Source of the DNA: Candidatus Cloacimonadota bacterium
GTDB lineage: Bacteria; Cloacimonadota; Cloacimonadia; Cloacimonadales; TCS61
Length of the DNA stretch: 6,840 nucleotides
Direction of reading: 5' to 3'
Assembly (NCBI GenBank): GCA_027858325.1
Contig: JAQICU010000241.1
Span: 1-6,840, forward strand
This document shows positions 1 through 5,185 of the stretch, piece after piece (positions within the stretch are counted from its first letter, which is position 1; every line of letters starts with the position of its first letter). The notes under the pieces are model-generated. The model did not search any database. It saw nothing but the letters and a program-made list of their open reading frames with translations, and was not told the origin of the DNA. A program made the position numbers and the translations under genes.

Positions 1-182
1 GTTAATAACAAGAACAATTATAATAACAGAGATAAAATTACTGCTATTAAATAATTGACATTTTATTAGCATTTCTTATCTAAAACTTAGGAATGAAAAA
101 TAGAGTTCTATTACCGAAAATGGAATGCAAAAAAAGATTGAGGAAATGGGAGAATTTATAATTTGTAATTATAAAATTTTTT
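1..182. other. AT-rich leader upstream of the HNH-like gene
   Basis: No convincing gene is seen in this stretch. It is very A/T rich and holds a candidate promoter at 55-82. It also holds a short frame at 125-190 (ATG to TAA, 21 codons, peptide beginning MQKKIEEMGEF) that overlaps the first codons of the HNH-like gene in another frame. That frame could be a coupling leader peptide, because the HNH-like ATG itself has no Shine-Dalgarno sequence, but it could equally be chance in A-rich DNA. Confidence 0.4.
55..82 (+). promoter_or_regulatory. Candidate sigma-70-type promoter for the HNH-like gene
   Basis: A perfect TTGACA -35 hexamer lies at 55-60. It is followed after 16 bp by TATCTA at 77-82, which matches the -10 consensus at only three of six positions. 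It is correctly placed and oriented for the gene starting at 183 and would give a leader of roughly 95 nt. In A/T-rich DNA such matches are common, so the call is tentative. Confidence 0.35.
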
Positions 183-896
183 ATGAGTAAAAAGAAGAAA
201 AAAGGTTTTTGTACATACTGCCTAAAAGATACAAATAATATTACAGATGATCATATTTTTCCAAGAAAATGGTATCCAAAATCAACTCCAAAAAATATGG
301 AAAAATGGCAAGCCCCTGCTTATTATAAATGTAATAATAATTTTAGTAAAATTGAAAATGACTTGCTTATCCGATTTGGACTTTGTATTGATCCCAATGA
401 AATAAAATCTCTCGGAATTTCTGATAAAGCTTTGAGGGCACTAGATCCAAAATTAGGTAAAAACCCAAAAGATATCAAAGCAAGAGCTGATAAACGAAAG
501 AAAATTCTTCAAGAAATGTTTCCTGTTAGTAAATTCCCCGAAGAAAATTTCTTTCCTAATTTTGGTCCAAACAATGGCAATATTAACAATTCTAATCATG
601 CTTTACTCGTCCCTGTTGACTCAATTACTACAATATCCAAAAAAATAGTCAGAGGATTAACCTACAAACTTTCGAATAAATATATTACCAAAGACTATGA
701 TATAAGTGTACATATTAACAATGAGCCCGATGTTAAATTTATTGATGATATTTTAAATAAATTTGGGGTAAAACTTATAAGAGGACCAGGTATAATAGTA
801 AAGAGAGCTTGTGTCGAAAATGATTCTGCTTGTTCTTTATTTTCGATTAGAATTTGGGAACGTTATTTCGTTAATATTATTGTTAATAAGTCATAA
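183..896 (+). CDS. HNH-endonuclease-like protein
   Basis: This 237-residue protein has an N-terminal HNH/treble-clef signature. Cys10-x2-Cys13 is followed by the Asp-Asp-His-Ile-Phe-Pro block at residues 22-27 (metal and catalytic His24) and by Cys50-Asn-Asn-Asn-Phe, ending near Glu58. The usual fourth zinc ligand would sit three residues before Cys50 but is Tyr47, so the zinc site may be incomplete. The remaining ~175 residues are not recognised. They are Lys/Asn/Ile-rich and mixed alpha/beta in character. Family knowledge suggests metal-dependent DNA cleavage, often in mobile or defence contexts; no partner is adjacent here. The ATG at 183 lacks a Shine-Dalgarno sequence, unlike its neighbours, and the gene looks more A/T-rich than ruvB. 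Both are consistent with horizontal acquisition. It is the only plus-strand gene and converges on ruvB. Confidence 0.7.
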   Translation: MSKKKKKGFCTYCLKDTNNITDDHIFPRKWYPKSTPKNMEKWQAPAYYKCNNNFSKIENDLLIRFGLCIDPNEIKSLGISDKALRALDPKLGKNPKDIKARADKRKKILQEMFPVSKFPEENFFPNFGPNNGNINNSNHALLVPVDSITTISKKIVRGLTYKLSNKYITKDYDISVHINNEPDVKFIDDILNKFGVKLIRGPGIIVKRACVENDSACSLFSIRIWERYFVNIIVNKS

Positions 897-1119
897 TTAT
901 GTCTTTTCTTCATATAGAAAAGAATGGAAATCAAATAACTTTTTCGATTTCCCTGATCATACTCTAATCTCAATTCTTCATCCACTAAAGTCGGTTGAAT
1001 GATCTTCTGCCATTTAGGGCTTTGCCTGGTACCTAATTTTTCATGCATTAAAAAATATTGTGACGTTTTTTTTAAACCAGGACTTAATATTATTTGTGTC
1101 AATGCAAGTCTGTGGCAAT
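897..1119. other. Convergent intergenic region with weak hairpins
   Basis: This 223-bp gap lies between the 3' ends of the HNH-like gene and ruvB, so terminators for both are expected. Two weak candidates are visible. GGAAATC at 926-932 pairs with GATTTCC at 946-952 across a 13-nt loop, with a T-rich stretch following only in the minus-strand direction. CCTGGT at 1025-1030 pairs with ACCAGG at 1076-1081 around an interior ATTTTT/AAAAAT pairing. Neither is a classic GC stem with a U tract. A minus-strand frame opening at a TTG at 1102 crosses the gap but is not recognised. Confidence 0.35.
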
Positions 1120-2151
1120 CTACTCATCCACGACATCAAACACACTCATTTGTGCCTGAGTTGGTTTTATCTTAAAATGTTTGTAGGTTTTCATAGTTGC
1201 CTTTCTGCCTTGAGATGTTCTATCCAGAAATCCCTGTTGGATAAGATATGGCTCATAAATTTCTTCAACAGTACCTGAATCTTCTCCCAGAGCAACTGCC
1301 AACGTTTTCAATCCAACCGGTCCACCATTGTAGTTTTCAATTAATGTCATCAGCAGGCGTTTATCCATTTCATCCAATCCGGCAAAATCAACATCCAACA
1401 TTTTAAGAGCTTTAATTGCTATTTCTTGTGTGATAATACCGTCACCTTTTATTTGAGCATAATCTCGTACGCGGCGGAGAAGTCGGTTTGCCACACGTGG
1501 AGTTCCACGGCTGCGACGAGCCATCTCTTTTGTTCCTTGCTCATCCAATGGGATATTCAATAATCCTGCTGAGCGTTTAATAATGTGTTCAATACTTTCA
1601 ACATCGTAATAATCCAGCCGTAAAACCAAACCGAAACGAGCCCGTAGGGGAGAAGTTAACAGTCCTGCCCGTGTAGTTGCCCCGATCATGGTAAATGGCT
1701 CAATATCGATTGAGAGTGAGCGTGCAGCCGGACCGCTGTCGATAATTATCTCCATTTCAAAATCTTCGATGGCGGGATACATATATTCTTCAACTACATG
1801 ATTCAACCGGTGTATTTCATCAATAAAAAATACATCGTTCCTCTGCAGATTGGTCAATATTCCTGCCAGATCGGGAGCTTTTTCCAGAACCGGACCAGAA
1901 CTCACCTTAACTTCCACACCAAGTTCATTTGAAATAATATGCGCAAGTGTAGTTTTTCCAAGCCCCGGAGGACCGTAAAACAGAATATGATCGAGTGGTT
2001 CTTTTCGCAGCTTAGTTGCTTGTATGGAAATATCTAATATTTCTTTGATCTTTTCCTGTCCAACAAATTCATCCAATGATTTCGGGCGCAGGGTACGGTC
2101 AAAATCTTTTTCTTCCGGTATTTCTGACGGATCGGTTAAGCGTTCTAACAT
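1120..2151 (-). CDS. ruvB: Holliday junction branch migration DNA helicase RuvB
   Basis: RuvB is the hexameric AAA+ motor that, with RuvA, drives branch migration of Holliday junctions in recombinational repair. The protein is 343 residues, normal for the family. It shows the RuvB N-terminus with TLRPKSLDEFVGQ (20-32), Walker A GPPGLGKT (60-67), Walker B FFIDEIH (108-114), sensor 1 GATTR (157-161), the arginine-finger region PLRARFG (168-174), the sensor 2 stretch RGTPRVANRLLRR (215-227), and the C-terminal winged helix with NGGPVGL (275-281) and QGFLDRTSQGR (306-316). The start is supported by GAGGAA just upstream. The preceding small membrane gene's TAA directly abuts this ATG, giving TAAATG. 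It ends in TAG, and a second in-frame stop (TGA) follows after six codons. ruvA and ruvC are not in this window. Confidence 0.97.
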   Translation of the reverse strand: MLERLTDPSEIPEEKDFDRTLRPKSLDEFVGQEKIKEILDISIQATKLRKEPLDHILFYGPPGLGKTTLAHIISNELGVEVKVSSGPVLEKAPDLAGILTNLQRNDVFFIDEIHRLNHVVEEYMYPAIEDFEMEIIIDSGPAARSLSIDIEPFTMIGATTRAGLLTSPLRARFGLVLRLDYYDVESIEHIIKRSAGLLNIPLDEQGTKEMARRSRGTPRVANRLLRRVRDYAQIKGDGIITQEIAIKALKMLDVDFAGLDEMDKRLLMTLIENYNGGPVGLKTLAVALGEDSGTVEEIYEPYLIQQGFLDRTSQGRKATMKTYKHFKIKPTQAQMSVFDVVDE

Positions 2152-2349
2152 TTATTCCTCTTTTGTTTCGGTTTGTTTTTGAATGATCAAGCCAAGAAAA
2201 TACATCACAATTCCAATTCCAAGGATTATGAATGAAGATAAAAAATGTGCTCCATAAGAATACCCGAAAAATCCAATAATAAGTTTAATAAAGCCAGCCA
2301 GTAAAGCTAATATTCCTATCAATTTAATGTATTCATATGTTTGAGACAT
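2152..2349 (-). CDS. Small two-helix membrane protein
   Basis: This 65-residue protein, not recognised by family, has two hydrophobic segments at about residues 8-28 (IKLIGILALLAGFIKLIIGF region) and 34-55 (a Leu/Ile/Gly-rich stretch). A short polar turn containing Tyr-Ser-Tyr-Gly separates them, and the tail is charged (QKQTETKEE). It is probably an inner-membrane hairpin. The start MSQTYEY was chosen over an in-frame ATG 15 codons upstream because AAGGAG lies at 2361-2356, six bases before this ATG; the longer start has no such site. Its TAA abuts the ruvB ATG, so ruvB translation is probably coupled to it. Nothing in the sequence links it functionally to recombination; the pairing may simply reflect cotranscription. 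Confidence 0.75.
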   Translation of the reverse strand: MSQTYEYIKLIGILALLAGFIKLIIGFFGYSYGAHFLSSFIILGIGIVMYFLGLIIQKQTETKEE

Positions 2350-2355
2350 ATAATT

Positions 2356-2361
2356 CTCCTT
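2356..2361 (-). promoter_or_regulatory. Shine-Dalgarno site setting the start of the small membrane protein
   Basis: AAGGAG read on the minus strand, six bases before the ATG at 2349. It decides the shorter 65-residue start over the upstream in-frame ATG at 2394. Confidence 0.8.
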
Positions 2362-2389
2362 AAATATTTTTTGTAACCTTAAGCTGGAA

Positions 2390-2423
2390 ATCACATTTTA
2401 TTGCAAGTGTTTTATTATGTGAT
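2390..2423. repeat. Inverted repeat between the HEPN and membrane-protein genes
   Basis: ATCACAT at 2390-2396 and its exact reverse complement ATGTGAT at 2417-2423 flank a 20-nt A/T-rich spacer, in the 90-bp gap after the HEPN gene and before the small membrane gene. It could be a weak hairpin or a binding site for a dimeric regulator controlling the membrane protein-ruvB pair. Seven-base arms in A/T-rich DNA are weak evidence. Confidence 0.3.
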
Positions 2424-2439
2424 AAGAGATTAGACATTT

Positions 2440-3351
2440 TTACTTTTTAGATAAAGTATCAATAAAAATAGGTTCAAAATTCTTCTGAATAGATTTGATG
2501 AACCCCTTTCTACCAGTATCTGATTTTTGTAACATAATAATCATAGTTGGATCACTCAATACTCTTTGCCATGTTTCTCTAAGTAAATTTGATAATCGAC
2601 TTAAATATTCATAGCCATTTTCATCAATATTTTTTTGTGACTTACCATGAATAATATCACTTCGAAAATTGTATAATTTGCAAAATTCTGTATAAATATT
2701 GTTTCTTGATGAATCACTATCTTCAAGAATACATGCACATGCTAAAGCTAGTTTTTTCTTAACTCCATAAGAACTTTTATGTGTTAATAGAAATTCAAAT
2801 GAGGTCATAAATGTAATATAGGCCTCAATCCACGTCATGCTCAAGATCCCCCAAAAAGTAAATGTTGCTGCTAATTGTAATCTTGAAGGTTTATTGTATA
2901 ATACAGTTAACTTACAAAAATTACTTTTTATATTTGTAAGATCTTCTAATTCCATTTTGATTATGCTTTCTTCATATTCATTTCGTCTTTTTCTATGGAG
3001 AATTCGTGCTGCATAGGGTGTTTGTAAATTTGAAGAGATTGTACTTATTTCATGCCCGAAAATAAACTTTATAAATAACCGAAAAGATTTTTGTATCCAA
3101 GATGCATGGAGAAAAATATCATCAATTTTACTTATTGGATTTGGAAGATCAATAAACTTTCTATATGAATCAGATATCTCCAATAAATGAGTACATTGAT
3201 ATATACTTTCGATTTCCTTATTCGAAAAGAAATCCTTATCCATTATTGATGTTATATATGTGTAATCTTCAATTTTCTTTAATGTAATATAATCGGTAAT
3301 TTGGAAAACTTTAATATTTGAATGAAAACTATATAATGGAATAAAAATCAT
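2440..3351 (-). CDS. Apea-like HEPN domain protein (putative ribonuclease)
   Basis: This 303-residue protein carries a C-terminal HEPN signature. Residues 184-190 (the FEFLLT region) are followed by GVKKKLALACACIL (196-209), then LYNF and the R-x4-H motif RSDIIHG, with Arg230 and His235. That layout is typical of Apea-like HEPN domains, many of which are metal-independent RNases in toxin, abortive-infection or RNA-defence systems. The first ~150 residues are not recognised; they are rich in Ile, Lys, Phe and aromatics. The start is well supported: AGGAG lies seven bases upstream inside the methyltransferase gene, and the ATG overlaps the upstream TGA as ATGA. The gene looks markedly more A/T-rich than ruvB, suggesting separate ancestry despite the tight overlap. 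RNase activity and any cognate antitoxin are inferred, not seen. Confidence 0.7.
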   Translation of the reverse strand: MIFIPLYSFHSNIKVFQITDYITLKKIEDYTYITSIMDKDFFSNKEIESIYQCTHLLEISDSYRKFIDLPNPISKIDDIFLHASWIQKSFRLFIKFIFGHEISTISSNLQTPYAARILHRKRRNEYEESIIKMELEDLTNIKSNFCKLTVLYNKPSRLQLAATFTFWGILSMTWIEAYITFMTSFEFLLTHKSSYGVKKKLALACACILEDSDSSRNNIYTEFCKLYNFRSDIIHGKSQKNIDENGYEYLSRLSNLLRETWQRVLSDPTMIIMLQKSDTGRKGFIKSIQKNFEPIFIDTLSKK

Positions 3352-3977
3352 AATGTTACTCCTATCGTTGCCGGACTTCTCCTACCCACAACCGGACCAT
3401 CCATTACTTTGAATCCGGCTGAGATCATGTTTTTCCTGACTTGCCCGGCACAACTGTATGTACTCAGTTTTGCTCCCTTTTTCATTTTATTGTATATTTT
3501 TTGGAAGATTATTTCGCTCCACATTTTTGGTTGTTTCTTAGGTGAGAAAGGGTCGAAGAAGACCCGGTCAAATATTCCATCTGGAAGCTCATCAATGGTT
3601 TGCAATGCGTCTCCCAATAATATTTGAATTCTATTGCTATTATTGTCGGTAACATCCAGACTTTCTGCAATATTTCTAAAAGGAGCAAATTCGGTTTTTA
3701 ATATTTCAGGAATTTCAATATCTTTCATTGCTTCAATTATATTTATGTCACTTTCCAATCCAAATATTTGCAGTTTCGTGTGATCTTTACAGGCTGCGAT
3801 GGAATTATAACCAAGCCCGAAACAGAAATCGAGGATATGCATTCCGTTTTCTATTCCAAGCGCATTCACATGTTTTTCAAATGCTTCCTCAATTGCACCG
3901 GAAACAGTATGGTAATGTTCACCTGCAACTTCGCTAAAAATGGTGAATGAACCATCTTCAGTTTTTACTAATTTCAT
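3348..3977 (-). CDS. MnmC-like (DUF752-type) SAM-dependent methyltransferase
   Basis: This 209-residue protein resembles the methyltransferase half of MnmC, which methylates the aminomethyl group on the wobble uridine (U34) of certain tRNAs. Visible features are the N-terminal Glu-His-Tyr-His...Ser-Gly-Ala-Ile-Glu-Glu block (20-31), a glycine-rich SAM motif HILDFCFGLGYNS (47-59), acidic post-motif LESD (74-77), LLGDA (120-124), the catalytic-type motif FFDPFSPKKQPKMW (140-153, Asp142) and a C-terminal GRRSPATIG (198-206). It lacks the FAD oxidoreductase domain of bifunctional MnmC, so it is a stand-alone form. Its ATG overlaps the macrodomain TAA by one base (TAATG), with AAAGGA just upstream, and its TGA overlaps the HEPN ATG. 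The tRNA substrate is inferred from family; some DUF752 proteins have no tested function. Confidence 0.75.
   Translation of the reverse strand: MKLVKTEDGSFTIFSEVAGEHYHTVSGAIEEAFEKHVNALGIENGMHILDFCFGLGYNSIAACKDHTKLQIFGLESDINIIEAMKDIEIPEILKTEFAPFRNIAESLDVTDNNSNRIQILLGDALQTIDELPDGIFDRVFFDPFSPKKQPKMWSEIIFQKIYNKMKKGAKLSTYSCAGQVRKNMISAGFKVMDGPVVGRRSPATIGVTL
3359..3363 (-). promoter_or_regulatory. Shine-Dalgarno site for the HEPN gene inside the methyltransferase 3' end
   Basis: AGGAG on the minus strand, seven bases before the HEPN ATG at 3351, within the last codons of the methyltransferase gene. Together with the ATGA overlap it argues that the HEPN gene is translated from the same message and coupled to the methyltransferase. 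Confidence 0.75.
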
Positions 3978-4495
3978 TATCCTTTAAATTCATCATTCAT
4001 TATCTTCTGATAAGCTTGAAATATCTCATCATTAAAACAGACGAATATAACTTTCTTGATCGCGGGATATTCTTTCATATATTTTCGAACTTCTGTAATA
4101 GCAATTCTGGCAGCTCTCTCTATCGGAAATCTGTAAACACCACAACTGATCGCGGAAAAAGCAATTGATTTGATCCCGTTATGCCTGGCGAGTTCTAATG
4201 AACTCTTATAACAGCTAATTAATAGATCATCCTCTTTTGTTTTTCCACCATGCCAAACAGGACCAACAGTGTGGATTACATATTTTGCAGGAAGGTTAAA
4301 ACCTTTTGTGATCTTGGCTTTTCCGGTTGCACAACCTCCTAGTTTTCTGCATTCTCTTAAGAGTTCCTCACCGGCTGCATTGTGGATAGCTCCGTCCACA
4401 CCACCACCACCAAGAAGAGTAGTGTTAGCAGCATTTACGATAGCTCCTACTTTAATTTTTGTGATATCACCTTTAATAACTTGCACATGATCCAT
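3977..4495 (-). other. Macrodomain, possibly also made from an internal start
   Basis: The ATG at 4495 would give a 172-residue protein beginning MDHVQVIKGDI, close in length and start to stand-alone macrodomain proteins such as YmdB. GGAG at 4508-4505 lies nine bases upstream, a usable if slightly long spacing. This offers a way to make the macrodomain, and to bring ribosomes to the coupled methyltransferase, even when the upstream amber codon terminates translation. An ATG five codons earlier with GAGG close by is an alternative. Confidence 0.45.
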
Positions 4496-5137
4496 TATAT
4501 TATGCTCCATCACCTCAAGTATCTGAATTGTATTTAGTCCTAATTTTGTTATCCGGTATTTTTGATAAGAACTTCCTGGTTTCTTCGGGAATTTATATGC
4601 AATTAACTTGTGTTTTCTTAGTAGGCTTATTGCCCGTTTGAAATTTCCGGATTTTCCTCTTCTTCCAAGTTTTTCAGTTATCTCTTTGGTGGATACTTCC
4701 TGATGTGAACAAGTTTGTAATATCTGATAATGTAACTCTGTAAGATTCATTGGGTCCCAATCAGATCCATCTGGTGTAATAGGCATATTGAGCTGGTCTA
4801 ATTTAAGTGTTTTTACTTTGGAAAACCGTCCTCTCATTTTCCTGTATCTATTAATTAAATTATTAGTTGAAACATCGTGGGAAGTTATAGGTTTCGAAGA
4901 ATTTAGTTCGGGTAGGATCTTAACGGCAAGCTGTTTTCCCAGTTCCACACCCCACTGATCGAAACTGAAAATGTTCCAAATAATACCTTGTGTAAATATC
5001 TTGTGTTCATACATTGCAATAAGAATTCCCAGAGTTTTTGGTGTTAATTGTTTAAACAATATTGAATTTGTCGGTTTATTTCCCTGAAAAACTTTGTAAG
5101 GAAGAAGTTTTTTGATCTGTTTTTCTGTTTTTCCCAT
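3977..5137 (-). CDS. C-terminal Pgi segment fused to winged helix and macrodomain
   Basis: This frame is given from its first ATG (386 codons), although that ATG lacks a Shine-Dalgarno sequence. Residues 1-103 are the end of glucose-6-phosphate isomerase, including KVFQGNKPTNSI (15-26), YEHKIF (43-48), the Pgi signature FDQWGVELGK (59-68, catalytic Lys68 = Lys514 of the whole enzyme) and the final NRYRKMRG. Residues ~131-208 look like a winged helix (LTELHYQIL; STKEITEKLG; FKRAISLLRKHKLI; YRITKLG). Residues 215-386 are a MacroD/YmdB-type macrodomain: GDI (223-225), IVNAAN (233-238), LLGGGGVDGAIH (241-252, Asp248), GCATGKAKIT (268-277), IHTVGPVWHGG (288-298) and SAISCGVY (328-335). Macrodomains of this type bind ADP-ribose and often hydrolyse O-acetyl-ADP-ribose or ADP-ribosyl-protein. 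A Pgi-macro fusion is not one I recognise. The downstream methyltransferase start overlaps its TAA. Confidence 0.85.
   Translation of the reverse strand: MGKTEKQIKKLLPYKVFQGNKPTNSILFKQLTPKTLGILIAMYEHKIFTQGIIWNIFSFDQWGVELGKQLAVKILPELNSSKPITSHDVSTNNLINRYRKMRGRFSKVKTLKLDQLNMPITPDGSDWDPMNLTELHYQILQTCSHQEVSTKEITEKLGRRGKSGNFKRAISLLRKHKLIAYKFPKKPGSSYQKYRITKLGLNTIQILEVMEHNIMDHVQVIKGDITKIKVGAIVNAANTTLLGGGGVDGAIHNAAGEELLRECRKLGGCATGKAKITKGFNLPAKYVIHTVGPVWHGGKTKEDDLLISCYKSSLELARHNGIKSIAFSAISCGVYRFPIERAARIAITEVRKYMKEYPAIKKVIFVCFNDEIFQAYQKIMNDEFKG
4514..4747 (-). other. Winged-helix-like segment between Pgi and macrodomain
   Basis: About 78 residues with the pattern helix (LTELHYQILQTC), helix-turn-helix (VSTKEITEKLG...NFKRAISLLRKHKLI) and a basic wing (KFPKKPGSSYQKYRITKLG). 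This resembles the winged-helix ends found on RecG-like ATP-binding regulators and some macrodomain-linked proteins. It suggests DNA/RNA binding or a protein-interaction module. Assigned from pattern only. Confidence 0.55.
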
Positions 5138-5182
5138 TTTCTTTAATTCGGAAATAAGTTCATCATTTGTCTTGCCGTTCTT

Positions 5183-5185
5183 CTA
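5183..5185 (-). other. In-frame amber (TAG) at Pgi codon 431
   Basis: On the minus strand the frame reads Phe-Phe-Ala-Gln-Thr-Glu-Ala, then TAG, then Lys-Asn-Gly-Lys-Thr. E. coli Pgi has Leu431 at this place, and TTG to TAG is a single change. The 15 codons between TAG and the next ATG still encode Pgi-like sequence, so the frame is intact on both sides. The base after TAG is A. Confidence 0.9.

Noticed and set aside
863..1102. A 79-codon minus-strand frame starting at TTG, downstream of ruvB
   Set aside because: No Shine-Dalgarno sequence, no family recognised, and it overlaps the 3' end of the HNH-like gene. It might be a degraded remnant but cannot be supported as a gene.
811..1278. Short plus-strand frames over the HNH-like 3' end, the convergent gap and the ruvB 3' end
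   Set aside because: They overlap better-supported genes, lack start signals and have low-complexity hydrophobic translations typical of chance frames.
2390..2423. A CRP-type operator from the TCACA/TGTGA half sites
   Set aside because: The half sites are in the opposite order to the CRP consensus and too far apart; retained only as a weak inverted repeat.
5137..5185. A frameshift as the cause of the pgi split
   Set aside because: Codons before and after TAG are in the same frame and the intervening 15 codons remain Pgi-like; residue numbering stays exact through Lys514 and Gly549, so no indel is present.
5183..5185. Selenocysteine insertion
   Set aside because: The codon is TAG, not TGA, and the aligned residue in Pgi is Leu, not Cys.
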